Shown: positions 54,357 to 63,999 of the stretch, in pieces | How the letters are laid out: each line of letters begins with the position of its first letter | Numbering within the stretch: the stretch's first letter is position 1 | Assembly: GCA_016710635.1 (NCBI GenBank) | Contig: JADJVL010000021.1 | Coordinates: 1-64,000 of the forward strand | Direction of reading: 5' to 3' | Source of the DNA: Holophagaceae bacterium | GTDB lineage: Bacteria; Acidobacteriota; Holophagae; Holophagales; Holophagaceae | Length of the DNA: 64,000 nt | The notes under the pieces: generated by a model | What the model saw: only the letters and a program-made list of their open reading frames with translations | Told to the model about the DNA's origin: nothing | The model's database searches: none | Made by a program: the position numbers and the translations under genes

Positions 54357-55901
54357 TCAGATGTCGAACTTGACTCCCTGGGCGAGGGGGAGGCTGGTGC
54401 TGTGGTTGATGGTGCAGGTCTGGCGGCGCATGTAGGCCTTCCAGGCGTCTGAACCCGATTCGCGGCCGCCGCCGGTCTCCTTCTCGCCGCCGAAGGCGCC
54501 GCCAATCTCGGCGCCGGAGGTGCCGATGTTCACGTTGGCGATGCCGCAGTCCGAGCCGTTGGGGCCGAGGAAGCGCTCCGCCGACAGCAGGTTGGTGGTG
54601 AAGATCGCCGAGGAAAGGCCCTGGGGCACGGCATTGTGGACCTCGATGGCCTCGTCGAGTTGGTCGAACTCCATCACATAGAGGATGGGCGCGAAGGTCT
54701 CCTCGCAGGTGATGGCGAGCTGCTTGGGGCAGTGGATGATGGTGGGCTGCACGAAGTGGCCGGGTCCGGCCACGGCCTTGCCGCCGGCGAGGACGGTGCC
54801 GCCTTCGTCCACCGCGCGCGCCACGGCGGCCTCAAAGTCCTTGACCGCGCCTGCGTCGATGAGGGGGCCGATGAGGGTGCCGGGCTCGAGGGGATCGCCC
54901 ATGGGCAGCGTCCCGTAGGCCTTCACCAGGCGCTCCAGGAGCTGCTTGGCGATGCCCTTCTGCAGGAAGAGGCGGCGGGTGGTGGTGCAGCGCTGGCCGG
55001 CGGTGCCCGCCGCTCCGAACGCGATCGCCCGCAGGGCGAGATCCAGATTGGCGTCGTCCATCACGATGATGGCGTTGTTGCCGCCCAGCTCCAGGATGGT
55101 GCGGCCGAAGCGCTTGGCGGCGCACTCGCCCACGTGGCGGCCCATGCGGCCCGAGCCGGTGAAGGAGATGAGAGGGATGCGGGGGTCGTTGTTGATGCGC
55201 TCGCCCACGTCCTTCCCGCGGCCCACGATGAGGGTGAAGATGCCCTTCAGGGCGTGGCGGGCCATGATCTCGTCGGTGATCTTCTGCACGGCGACGGCGC
55301 AGAGAGGCACCTTGGAGGAGGGCTTCCACACGGTGACGTCGCCGCACACGGCGGCGAGCATGGCGTTCCAGGCCCACACGGCCATGGGGAAGTTGAAGGC
55401 GCTGATGACCGCCACGGGACCCAGAGGATGCCACTGCTCGTACATGCGGTGGCCGGGGCGCTCGGAGTGCATGGACAGGCCGTAGAGCTGGCGGGACAGG
55501 CCCACGGCGAAGTCGCAGATGTCGATCATCTCCTGCACCTCGCCCAGGCCCTCCGAGTAGATCTTCCCCATCTCGAGGCTGATCAGCGCGCCCAGGGGCT
55601 CCTTGTGCTGGCGGAAGGCATCGCCCAGCTGCCGCACGATCTCGCCGCGCAGGGGGGCGGGCATCATGCGCCAGGTCTCGAAGGCCTTGGTGGCGGTGGC
55701 CATCATGGCGTCGTAGTCCGCGTCGTCGCCCTGCTGCACCGAGGCCAGGCGCTCGCCGGTGGCGGGAATCTCGGAAACCAGCTCCGGGCCGCCAGGATGG
55801 GGGAAGAAGGCGCCATCGGAGACGCCGGAATTCATGTCCGTGAGGCCGAGCGCCTCGAAGATCGCATCCTTGGTCCAGGTCGTCGGCATCGTCGTGGTCA
55901 T
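54357..55901 (-). CDS. aldehyde dehydrogenase, ALDH7/AASADH-type
   Basis: A 514-residue NAD(P)-dependent aldehyde dehydrogenase of the ALDH7 group (alpha-aminoadipic semialdehyde / piperideine-6-carboxylate dehydrogenase). Motifs: AFNFPMAVWAWNAMLA, ITFTGSG-like SFTGSGRMGRHV, catalytic Glu in LELGGNNAIIV and catalytic Cys in GTAGQRCTTTRR. The C-terminal GGGRESGSDAWKAYMRRQTCTIN is typical of ALDH7. Probable role in lysine degradation. Start at 55901 (GAGG site). Confidence 0.92.
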   Translation of the reverse strand: MTTTMPTTWTKDAIFEALGLTDMNSGVSDGAFFPHPGGPELVSEIPATGERLASVQQGDDADYDAMMATATKAFETWRMMPAPLRGEIVRQLGDAFRQHKEPLGALISLEMGKIYSEGLGEVQEMIDICDFAVGLSRQLYGLSMHSERPGHRMYEQWHPLGPVAVISAFNFPMAVWAWNAMLAAVCGDVTVWKPSSKVPLCAVAVQKITDEIMARHALKGIFTLIVGRGKDVGERINNDPRIPLISFTGSGRMGRHVGECAAKRFGRTILELGGNNAIIVMDDANLDLALRAIAFGAAGTAGQRCTTTRRLFLQKGIAKQLLERLVKAYGTLPMGDPLEPGTLIGPLIDAGAVKDFEAAVARAVDEGGTVLAGGKAVAGPGHFVQPTIIHCPKQLAITCEETFAPILYVMEFDQLDEAIEVHNAVPQGLSSAIFTTNLLSAERFLGPNGSDCGIANVNIGTSGAEIGGAFGGEKETGGGRESGSDAWKAYMRRQTCTINHSTSLPLAQGVKFDI

Positions 55902-55970
55902 GGTCCTCACCGCGGGCAAGGCTGGGGAAATCCAGCAGTCCGGCGCGTTTCGCGCAAGCAGTCCAGTGTA

Positions 55971-58307
55971 TCAGGAAGGCCTGGATGGGCCGAGGGCCGG
56001 GCTGGCGGGGCAGGCCTGCCCAGGTCCCGGGAACCCCCGGAGCAGCAGGTCGGCCTCCAGGGCCGGGATGGGACGGTTGAAGAGGAAGCCCTGGCCGATC
56101 TCGCACCCTTTATCCAGGAGGAAGTCCAGCTGGGCCTGGGTCTCGATGCCCTCGGCGACCACGGTCAGGTTCATGGTGTGGGCCAGGGCGATGATCGAGG
56201 CGGAGATGGCGGCGTCGTTGGGGTTGGTGGTGATGTCCTGGACGAAGGACTTGTCGATCTTGAGGGTGTGGATGGGGAACCGCTTGAGGGCCGCCAGGGA
56301 ACTGTAGCCTGTGCCGAAATCGTCCATGGAGAGCCGGATCCCGAGGGCCGTCAGCTCGCGCATCTTCTGGATGGCCAGGTCCACGTCCCGCATCACCATG
56401 CTCTCCGTGATCTCCAGTTCCAGTCGATCCGGGGGCAGGTTCGCCTTGGCTAGCCCCCTGGCGATGGAATCCACCAGGTCGCTCTGCCAGAACTGGCGGG
56501 CGGAGAGGTTCACCGCCATGCGGAAGGGATGGATGGGGAGGTCCATCCAGGCCCGGGCCTGCTCGCACGCGGTCTGCAGGACCCAGTCGCCGAGGAGCAG
56601 GATCAGGCCCGTCTCCTCCGCGAGTGGAATGAAGGCGTCGGGTTGCACCAGGCCCAGGTCAGGGTGGTTCCAGCGGACCAGCGCCTCGAAACCCAGAATC
56701 GCCCGGCTCCGAAGATCGACCTGAGGCTGGTAGTGGAGGACGAAGTCGTGGTCCTTGACGGATTTCCGGAGCGCGGTCTCCAGCTGGAGGAAGTGCCGCG
56801 TCTCGATGTTCATCTCGGGCCGGTAGAAATGGTAGGCGTTCCGGCCATGCCCCTTGCTGTGGTACATCGCCGTGTCGGAAGCCTTCAACAACGCATCCAC
56901 CGTGTCCCCATCGGTGGGGATCATGCTGATGCCGATGCTGCAGGTGATGCTGAGGGGAAGCCCCTGGACCAGGATCTCCCCGGCCATGGCGAGCAGCAGC
57001 CGGTGCGTGACGGAGTGGATGTTGTCGGGGTGGTCGAAGCCCTCGAGCAGGATGATGAACTCGTCCCCCCCCAGCCTCGCCACCGTGTCGCAGTCCCGCA
57101 GGCAGCCCCGGAGCCTAGTTGCGACCTCCTTGAGCACTTGGTCCCCGGCCTCATGCCCCAGGGAGTCGTTGATGGCCTTGAAGCGGTCCAGATCAAGGAA
57201 GAGGACCGCGCCGCGCTCGTTGCTGCGCTTGCACCATTGGATGGTGTGGTTCAGTCGGTCCTGGAGCAGCGCCCGGTTGGGCAGGCCCGTGAGCTTGTCG
57301 TGGAAGGCCAGGGCCTGGATCTCGTCCTCGTGCTTCTTCTTCCCGGTGATATCGCGCAGATAGACGGAAATCCCGCCCTCCAGCGGAAAAATGCTCACGT
57401 CGTGCCACCGTCCGAGCCCAGGGGTGAACTGTTCGAAGGCGCGTTTCTCCTGGGTCCGCATCGCTTCGTCGAAGGCCGGATTGTCCAGGGCGGTGCCGGT
57501 CATCAGCTCCCGAAAGGAGGTCCCCAGCAGGGTGGCCCTGGGAAGGCCGAAATGATCCTCCGCCTGCTGGTTCAGGTAGGTGAAGCGCCAGTCCTTTTCC
57601 AGAGCGAAGAAGGCGTCGCCGATGCTTTCCAGGATGTCCTCCATCCGGGCCCGCGAAAGCCGCAGGGCCCGCTCGAGGGCGGCGACCTGGATGCACTTGT
57701 CGAGGGCTGCGCCCAAGCGCGCAGGCACGATGGGCTTCAGGACGTAGTCGGCGACGCCGATGCCGACGGCGGCCAGTATGGCCGAGGGTTCGTCGTCGGT
57801 GGTGATGACGATGATCTGGGTGCCGGGCGCCTCCGCCTTGATCGCACGAGCCAGCTCGATGCCGCTCATGACGGGCATGTAGATGTCCGTGATGACGATG
57901 GGCGGACGGTGGCGCCGGAAGATCTCCAGTCCTTCTTCGCCATTCCTGGCGACCAGGACCACGCTGAATCTCCGCTTGAGGATGTGGAGCAGCAGGGCGA
58001 AGGAGGTGGCTTCGTCCTCGACGCACAGGATTGGGGTGGGGTCCAGGTCCGCGGTCAACCCCGCACCCTGGGCATCCGTCCTGGTGGCCGGCCGCGTCGG
58101 GGGCAGGTCCACACCTTCGATGGCCTGCGCACTCACGGCCTCCAACGCCCGTCCCTGGGTCTGGAGCAAGCGGGTTTCCCGGTGCTGTGCCGGTCGAGAA
58201 AGTCTCCGTTCCGCCAGGTCGGGGGGACTTGGATTTCCACCCCTTTGCCGGGGCGCGAGGCTGGCGCGCTGGGGGAGCGGCTTGCTTGGGCTCATGGTTG
58301 GGACCAT
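55971..58307 (-). CDS. receiver-PAS-GGDEF-EAL cyclic-di-GMP signalling protein
   Basis: A 778-residue protein. Low-complexity N-terminus (1-85), response-regulator receiver (about 92-205, Asp in TDIYMPVMSG), PAS sensor (about 215-330), GGDEF diguanylate cyclase (about 335-500, RLGGDEFIILLEG intact) and EAL phosphodiesterase (about 510-765: FEALVRWNHP, ITESMVM, MDDFGTGYSSL, IDKSFV, VAEGIET). Both catalytic motifs look active, so net output cannot be predicted. The start may be downstream, at the first Met nearer the receiver domain, since residues 1-85 are rich in Arg/Pro. No partner kinase is adjacent. Confidence 0.9.
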   Translation of the reverse strand: MVPTMSPSKPLPQRASLAPRQRGGNPSPPDLAERRLSRPAQHRETRLLQTQGRALEAVSAQAIEGVDLPPTRPATRTDAQGAGLTADLDPTPILCVEDEATSFALLLHILKRRFSVVLVARNGEEGLEIFRRHRPPIVITDIYMPVMSGIELARAIKAEAPGTQIIVITTDDEPSAILAAVGIGVADYVLKPIVPARLGAALDKCIQVAALERALRLSRARMEDILESIGDAFFALEKDWRFTYLNQQAEDHFGLPRATLLGTSFRELMTGTALDNPAFDEAMRTQEKRAFEQFTPGLGRWHDVSIFPLEGGISVYLRDITGKKKHEDEIQALAFHDKLTGLPNRALLQDRLNHTIQWCKRSNERGAVLFLDLDRFKAINDSLGHEAGDQVLKEVATRLRGCLRDCDTVARLGGDEFIILLEGFDHPDNIHSVTHRLLLAMAGEILVQGLPLSITCSIGISMIPTDGDTVDALLKASDTAMYHSKGHGRNAYHFYRPEMNIETRHFLQLETALRKSVKDHDFVLHYQPQVDLRSRAILGFEALVRWNHPDLGLVQPDAFIPLAEETGLILLLGDWVLQTACEQARAWMDLPIHPFRMAVNLSARQFWQSDLVDSIARGLAKANLPPDRLELEITESMVMRDVDLAIQKMRELTALGIRLSMDDFGTGYSSLAALKRFPIHTLKIDKSFVQDITTNPNDAAISASIIALAHTMNLTVVAEGIETQAQLDFLLDKGCEIGQGFLFNRPIPALEADLLLRGFPGPGQACPASPALGPSRPS

Positions 58308-59043
58308 TCCCGCGACGACGGTCGACGCACGGGGCTTTCGACCGTATGGCTGGATGGCGGAGCGGCCGGAAGTCCGTCCGGGCAGGGATGCTTTCGCGGG
58401 CGATCCAGGGGGTGAGTCGGCGGACGACTCCCCGCCGGCGCCGTGTCGGAGGGAGACAGGGGGGTGGAATAGTTTTTAAAAATATTCATACAAAGATAAA
58501 AAATTGGATACAAAACTCACTAGAAACTCCAAACTATATTTTTGAATGAATCTGCTGCGAAGCAATCAGCAGATTCAAGGGCAAAGGTCCCGAGGATGAG
58601 TCGGGTAACTAATATTCAGCATGTTTTGAGCCATGATCTATAAATTGCCTAAAATAAATTAATTAGATTCATTTTATGATGAGCAAATTTCAAGAATACA
58701 ATCAAAATGAGATCACTCGTTCATCGAAAATGAAAAACCACCTATAGGGGCTCGGGGTCCCGAAGGTGTCCAAACCGGAGTTTCAAATTGATTATTTAAG
58801 GAAACCAAGATTAATGTGCTGTATTTAATGCAATTATTTATACGACTTTAAAAGTTTATAATATATTATATAATGTATTTATAAAAATATTAATATATTT
58901 ATATTGAATATTTTAAATTAGTATTCGAGACAAATAATTTAATAATTTTCAAGTTAATTTGTTCAAACATGCTTACCTTGAAGTCGTGCTCCCCCCGGGA
59001 AGCGCCATGAATACCCCGGGCGGATGCCAACGAGGAGATCCCA
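58308..59043. other. AT-rich intergenic island
   Basis: About 740 bp without a convincing gene. 58310-58460 is GC-rich like the rest; 58465-58975 is very AT-rich, with many short T/A tracts (most extreme 58800-58965), in sharp contrast to its surroundings. A perfect 10-bp inverted repeat GAATCTGCTG / CAGCAGATTC (58548-58557, 58567-58576) and two related GGTCCCGA(A)GG elements (58586-58595 and 58756-58766), each able to form a short CCCGA/TCGGG hairpin, lie inside. These may belong to a structured RNA or promoter region of the following gene. Confidence 0.6.
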
Positions 59044-59499
59044 GTGCGCGTGAGAATTGCGAAAGTCGTCCTGCCAGCCCTATTGGCGCTGTTCATTCCA
59101 GCGCCTGCGTCCGCCCAGATCCGGGTGGAGCTCGGGCACCTCAGCATCCGGGTCGCCCCGCAGGCCCCGCCTCGGCCGCGGATCGAAGTCCGGCCCGCCA
59201 GACCCGGCCGGGCCCATGTGTGGATCGGAGGCTACTGGGACCGGCAGAATGACCAGTGGGCCTGGGCTCCGGGCCGGTGGGATCAACCCCAGCGGCGCGG
59301 CTCGTCGTGGGTGAGGCCCCGTTACCGGCGAGAGGGAAGCGCGTGGCGTTACGATCCGGGCCACTGGTCCCACGAGCGCCTGGTGGAGGGTGACGACTAC
59401 CGGGGCTGGCGCGAAGAGCGCAATCGGGGCCGCGGCCATGACCGTGGACGGGGTCGCGGGCGCGGCGACGACGATGACCGGGGCCGTCGCGGCCACTGA
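59044..59499 (+). CDS. YXWGXW-repeat secreted protein
   Basis: A 151-residue protein with a signal peptide (KVVLPALLALFIPAPASAQ) and the repeat motifs GGYWDRQNDQWAWAPGRW and WRYDPGHWS of the YXWGXW (BcpO-related) family, usually found in the periplasm or outer envelope. The last 30 residues are an Arg/Gly/Asp-rich low-complexity tail. GTG start with GGAG. Function unknown. Confidence 0.85.
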   Translation: MRVRIAKVVLPALLALFIPAPASAQIRVELGHLSIRVAPQAPPRPRIEVRPARPGRAHVWIGGYWDRQNDQWAWAPGRWDQPQRRGSSWVRPRYRREGSAWRYDPGHWSHERLVEGDDYRGWREERNRGRGHDRGRGRGRGDDDDRGRRGH

Positions 59500-59523
59500 A
59501 CTGGGTGAGGAAGTTTTCGGAAT

Positions 59524-59548
59524 CCCCTGGGAACGTGGTTCCCGGGGG
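59524..59548 (+). terminator. hairpin after YXWGXW gene
   Basis: CCCCTGGGAAC-GTG-GTTCCCGGGGG, stem 11 bp with one mismatch, 24 bp past the stop. No T tract, so it is only a candidate terminator. Confidence 0.4.
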
Positions 59549-59748
59549 AGGACGGCGGCTGCTCGGGTGCCATCGTCGACATGCCCACAATCGTACATCA
59601 GCTACAAAAACAGCAATAAAAGAGCTTTATTGTTGATTGATGGCGATTCTATAGGCTATGAACATAGATATGATCCGGCTTCTTGAACGAGACGCGTAAA
59701 GGCCCGGAATGGCTCACTCACCCCAGCGCCCAAGGAATTGGCTGATTG

Positions 59749-60678
59749 CTAAGCCGGCGCGGCCGGAAGTCCCATGCCCCGGAAGGCTTCGGCCTGCTCC
59801 GTCGGCCGCTCGAGGCGGATGCCTTTGATCATCAGTGCGTGGATTCGAAGAGAACCGTCCGCGAATCCCAGGAGCACGCCTTCGGAGGTCGGACGGAAGT
59901 GGCCTGGAGGGCAGGGGGCGGTGCTCGGCAGGGCCCAAGGTATCTTGGCCTGACCGGCTTCGGTTTCGATGAACGCGTTGGGCCAGGGATCAGCCACGGC
60001 GCGGATCTCGTTGAAGGCCTGCCGGGCGGTCATGGCGAAATCCAGCCGGCTGTCGGCGGGTTTGCGGCCGCCGAAATAGGTGCTGGGGCCCAGGGATTTC
60101 TGCACGCGGCGCTCCGCGGTTCCCCGCACCAGACTTGGGACGGTCTCCCGCAGGAGGGTGCGGCCCGCCTCGGCGGCGCGCAGGGTCAGGCTGAGGGCTG
60201 TCTCGTCCCAGGCGATGGAAAGCCGGGCCTGGGCCAGGATGTCCCCGTCGTCGGGCTTCGGAGTCATGGCATGGAGCGTCACCCCCGTCTCGGTTTCGCC
60301 CCGCGCCAGCACCCAGTTGATGGGGGCGCGGCCCCGGTAGGCAGGCAGCAGGGAACCGTGGAGGTTGTAAGCCCCGAGGGGCGCGAGGTCCAGGAACCGG
60401 GCCTGGATCATCTCCCGGAAATAAAAACTGAACAGGAAGTCCGGACCCAGGGCGTCGATCTCCTGGAAGACGCCATCGGCGTTGAAATCGGGGGCCATGT
60501 GGACGGGAATCCCGGTCTGTTCCGCGAGTCTGGCGGGAGGTTCGAACCAGCCTTCCTCCGGGCCTTGGGGGTAGGTGTAAAGGCCGAGGACGTCGATGCC
60601 GGCCTCCAGGAGGCCATGGAGGGCTTCGCGACCCACGGGTGAATAGGCACAGACGATGGCGGTGGGTCGGCTGGACAT
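59749..60678 (-). CDS. ArnA-like 10-formyl-THF-dependent formyltransferase
   Basis: A 309-residue formyltransferase of the Fmt/ArnA/PurN superfamily. The catalytic triad region NLHGSLLPAYRGRAPINWVL and the following DDGDILAQ (Asn-His-Asp) are intact. The sequence is closer to the ArnA N-terminal domain than to Fmt (YFREMIQ, GRAPINWVLARGE), which formylates UDP-4-amino-arabinose or similar amino sugars. No other lipid A-modifying gene is nearby, so the acceptor sugar is unknown. Cytoplasmic. Confidence 0.8.
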   Translation of the reverse strand: MSSRPTAIVCAYSPVGREALHGLLEAGIDVLGLYTYPQGPEEGWFEPPARLAEQTGIPVHMAPDFNADGVFQEIDALGPDFLFSFYFREMIQARFLDLAPLGAYNLHGSLLPAYRGRAPINWVLARGETETGVTLHAMTPKPDDGDILAQARLSIAWDETALSLTLRAAEAGRTLLRETVPSLVRGTAERRVQKSLGPSTYFGGRKPADSRLDFAMTARQAFNEIRAVADPWPNAFIETEAGQAKIPWALPSTAPCPPGHFRPTSEGVLLGFADGSLRIHALMIKGIRLERPTEQAEAFRGMGLPAAPA

Positions 60679-60826
60679 GACACGAGGATGGCATGGGATA
60701 AACCGGCCAGGGTCTGGATCGTTCTACCCTCGAGGCCCACGGCTCACCCCTCTTCGTTTGGCGTTGGCCCTGGAATGGGATTATGTTTGGCCCGCCATGG
60801 CCGGGGCTTCCGGCCAGGAGGACTTC

Positions 60827-62011
60827 ATGCGCAACCGGTTCCGATTCGCCCTGACCTTGGCCCTACCACTGGGTCTCGCGGCCCAGGCCCCGGTCCAGGT
60901 CCCGGCGCTCCCCCCCGTTCCCTCTTCCCAGGCCCCTTCAGCGCCGGTGTTGCTGGGCACCCCCATGGATGTTTCCCCGGTCCCGCACCCGGTCCTCGAT
61001 GCGACCGTCGACCCCCTCGTCCCTCCGGCGGATCTGGTCGGCTTCGCCCGCCGGGTGACCCACACCGCCGTCGGCAATCCACAAAAACTCCAGGCGCTGC
61101 TCAGCGCCTTCTTCCGCTCCCCCGAGGACGGTGGGCTGGGAATCACCTATGACAATGCCCACACGCGAACCCTGGACGAAGTCTGGCACGACCGCAAAGC
61201 CAACTGTCTTGGCCTGACGAGCCTCTTCGTGGCCGCCAGCCGGTCCATCGGCGTCGAGGTCCACTACGCCGAACCACTCAACACCAGCCATTGGCGCCGG
61301 AACGGCAATCTCGTCCGCTATGAGCGCCATGTGGTGGCGATGGCCTTCATGCCTCCGTTGGAGGACCTGGTCGCCGATTTCCTTCCCAAGCTCCGCAAGC
61401 GGGAAGCCCGCTACATCGTGTCACTCCTTTCGGAAGAACGGGTGCGGGCCCTCTGGGCCGCGAACCGGGCGGTGGAGGTGATGGAGGCCGGCGACATCAA
61501 GACCGCGGAGGCCTTTGCAACCCAGGCCCTCAAGTTCGATCCCACCTGCAGCGTTGGCTGGAACACCCTCGGCGTGCTGCGTGGCCGCCAGGGGAACCAT
61601 TCCTCCGCGGAGGAGTGCTACCGCCGATCCCTGCAATTGGACGGAAGCGACGGCGCGGCCATCGGCAACCTGGAGACGCTGCTCCGGGGTGACGGTCGCT
61701 GGGAGGAGGCGATGGCCTACCGCCGGCTGGGCCTGGAACTGCGGCGGAAGGATCCCTACTTCCAGTCCTTCCTGGCGGAAGAGGCCATGGCGGAAGGCCG
61801 TTTCCAGGAGGCGGAGAAGCACATCAAGGCGGCCATCAAGCTGCAGCCCTTCGATCCCGACCTCTACGTCCTTGAAGCGAGCGTCCGGATCGCCCTGGGC
61901 AACGGCAGCGACGCGGCAAAGAGCCTCGAACTGGCCCGGAAGTGGGCGAGCCCGAAGGAGCGCGAGCGCTACGATTCCAAGCTCGCCGCCTTGAAGCTGC
62001 TGGGCAGCTGA
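60827..62011 (+). CDS. secreted transglutaminase-like/TPR protein
   Basis: A 394-residue protein with a Sec signal (MRNRFRFALTLALPLGLAAQ), a Pro-rich segment, a transglutaminase-like fold (about 85-205; candidate Cys in RKANCLGLTSLFVAASRSIG and His in RYERHVV) and four TPR repeats (about 225-380: AEAFATQALKFDPTCSVGWNTLG and similar, listed by ALKFDPTCSVGWNTLG). TPRs suggest protein-protein binding in the periplasm or outer membrane. Start from a GGAGGA site. Confidence 0.75.
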   Translation: MRNRFRFALTLALPLGLAAQAPVQVPALPPVPSSQAPSAPVLLGTPMDVSPVPHPVLDATVDPLVPPADLVGFARRVTHTAVGNPQKLQALLSAFFRSPEDGGLGITYDNAHTRTLDEVWHDRKANCLGLTSLFVAASRSIGVEVHYAEPLNTSHWRRNGNLVRYERHVVAMAFMPPLEDLVADFLPKLRKREARYIVSLLSEERVRALWAANRAVEVMEAGDIKTAEAFATQALKFDPTCSVGWNTLGVLRGRQGNHSSAEECYRRSLQLDGSDGAAIGNLETLLRGDGRWEEAMAYRRLGLELRRKDPYFQSFLAEEAMAEGRFQEAEKHIKAAIKLQPFDPDLYVLEASVRIALGNGSDAAKSLELARKWASPKERERYDSKLAALKLLGS

Positions 62012-62064
62012 CAACGGCGGTCCGGATTCCCTGGTCCCGGCATGGTCCGGTGCTGCGGGGAAGC

Positions 62065-63728
62065 TCAGTTGGCCTCCAGGTCCGCCAGGCGCTCCCGGGC
62101 GTCCTGGCTCTCCGGATGACGAAGGAGGCATTCCCGCAGCATCCGCCGGGCACCTTCTGAATCGTGGAGGGCGAGGCGGCTGTCGGACAATTGCACGAGG
62201 GCCTCTTCGCAGGTCTCGTCGAGCCGCAAGGCCTGACGCCAGTGTTCCTCTGAGCGCTCCCACTCCCCGAGCTCCGCGCAGGCGTGCCCCGCGTCGAGGA
62301 CATACCGGATGCGATCCGGGGCCATTCGCGCCGCGCGTTCCAGGTCCATGCGGGCGGGGAGGAGTTCCATCAGATGGGCGTGGGACAGGCCTCGAAGGTA
62401 CCAAAACTCAGGCCGCTGGTGGGCCGACGCCGGCAGGGCGTCCAACTGGGGCCGCAGGGCCTCCCAGGCCTCCAGCCCGGCCAGACAATCGGCTTCCAGG
62501 AGCCGCAGGGAGACGTCCTGGGGCGCGGCCGCCAGCAGCGGTTTCAGCGCGGCCATCGCCTGCTCGTATTGGCCCGTGGCCGCCAGCAGCTGGAGGCGGA
62601 GTGGCGGCGCATGGTCGCCCTGGTGTTCTGCGGGCACCTGGGCGAGGGCGCGCAGTGCGCGTTCCGGATCGCCATCCACCCAGTAGGCGAACTCGGCCTC
62701 CCGGCGCAGCCATTCCCAGCGAAGTTCGGGGACATCCGGGGGAAGGGACTGCTTGGCCTGCCCAAGACAGGCAGCGCCTCGTCCATCCGCCGCAAATCGA
62801 GGCTCGTCTGCAGCTTTTCCATCCACAGGCGGTAGGCGGTGGGATGGGCCACCAGGCCCGATTCGCAGGCCTGGAGGGAGCCTGCCAAGTCGCCCAGCAT
62901 CCTGAGGGCGGCGGCCTCCCCGACCCAGGGCCACTCATCCCGCCGGTGGGCCGGAGTCGTCAGCGCCGCCACGGCCAGCACTTCCTGGAACCGGCCCCGC
63001 GCGAGAAGGTGTCGGATGGCGGCGCCCCGGTCCCAGGCGATGCGGGGGTCGGCGTGGCGGTGCAGCAGCAAGGAGAGGGCGCGGTCGGCCAAGGCGTCGA
63101 AGGAGCGTCCGGAGGCCGCGATCAGCAGATCCTCCAGCACCAGCGGGTCCTCGTGGGCCAGGGGCAGGGCGGCCTCGAAGTGCTCCCAGGCCGCCTGATG
63201 GGAACCCTCGTCCGGCTTGCGGAGGAGCAGGATGCCCAGCAGGTGGCGCAGACGCGGGCTGCGAGGGCAGAGGCGCACCAGCCGGGCGAGGTTCCGGATC
63301 TGCCTAGGGGACGGATCCTTCGGAACCCGGTTGAACTGGTGCCGGGCGAACACCCTCAGGGGGAAGGCCATCCGGGCGAGATCGGCCTCCAGATGCTCCA
63401 CCCAGGCCTGGTTGCGGAAGCCTTGGGCCAGGAAAGCCCGGCCGCGGAGCAGGTGGATGCGGTGGGAAGTCTCCCCGAGGGTGTCCTGCAGCCGGTGGGT
63501 GAGGTCGAGGATCGCGGAAGGCGGGGCCCCCGAGGCCCAGGCGGCTTCGGCTTCCGCCAGCCGCCGGGGTGCCAGGATGTTGTTGATGCCGACCACGCCG
63601 AGAGCCGCCGTGGCCAGGAGGACGAGGGCCAGGCCATCCCCGGCTTCGCCGCCTGGGGACGCCACGCCCGCCACGACGAGGGTGGCGAGGATGGTCAGCA
63701 GGTGGATCGCAACGAAGCTCAGCGGCAT
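62065..63728 (-). pseudogene. TPR-rich membrane protein, frameshifted
   Basis: The N-terminal part (from 63728) has one or two membrane helices (LLTILATLVVAGVA and LALVLLATAALGVVGI) then TPR-like repeats; the C-terminal frame, reached past about 62775, carries the remaining TPRs (ERALRALAQVPAEHQGDH, EEHWRQALRLDETCEEAL) to the stop at 62065. The join MDEALPVLG / QAKQSLPPDVPE is restored by one extra G in the TTGGG run. Combined length about 555 residues. Probably a scaffold protein of unknown role; a terminator of the cold-shock gene lies 20 bp upstream of its start. Confidence 0.75.
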
Positions 63729-63747
63729 GCCCTTCAGATTATGCTTC

Positions 63748-63777
63748 AAACAAAAGCGGCCCCGGGAGAGGGGCCGC
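63748..63777 (-). terminator. intrinsic terminator of cold-shock gene
   Basis: On the minus strand GCGGCCCC-TCTCCC-GGGGCCGC followed by TTTTGTTT, 22 bp after the cold-shock gene stop. It also lies just upstream of the TPR gene start. Confidence 0.88.
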
Positions 63778-63798
63778 AGGGAAAGTCGGGGGCGAGGT

Positions 63799-63999
63799 TC
63801 AGAGCTTGACGACGTTGGTGGCCTGGAGCCCTTTCTGGCCCTGGGCGACGTCGAAGCCGACGCGCTGGTTCTCGGCGAGGGTGCGGAAACCCTTGTCCTG
63901 GATCGCAGAGAAGTGGACGAAGAGGTCCGCGCCTCCACCGTCGGGGGTGATGAAGCCGAAACCCTTTTCGGCGTTGAACCACTTCACGATGCCTTCAGC
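63799..63999 (-). CDS. cold-shock protein CspA family (5' truncated)
   Basis: Single cold-shock domain; the visible 66 residues begin AEGIVKWFNAEKGFGFI, so only the start Met lies beyond the right window edge. RNA-binding motifs RNP1 (KGFGFI) and RNP2 (DLFVHFSAI) are intact. RNA chaperone of the cytoplasm. It ends in a strong terminator. Confidence 0.93.
   Translation of the reverse strand, partial: AEGIVKWFNAEKGFGFITPDGGGADLFVHFSAIQDKGFRTLAENQRVGFDVAQGQKGLQATNVVKL

Noticed and set aside
58548..58610. Possible c-di-GMP (GEMM) riboswitch near the c-di-GMP protein
   Set aside because: GGGCAAAG is reminiscent, but the conserved tetraloop/receptor and the second stem of GEMM-I are not found.
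58465..58975. Replication origin
   Set aside because: AT-rich, but no DnaA-box cluster and no dnaA/dnaN/gidA-type neighbours.
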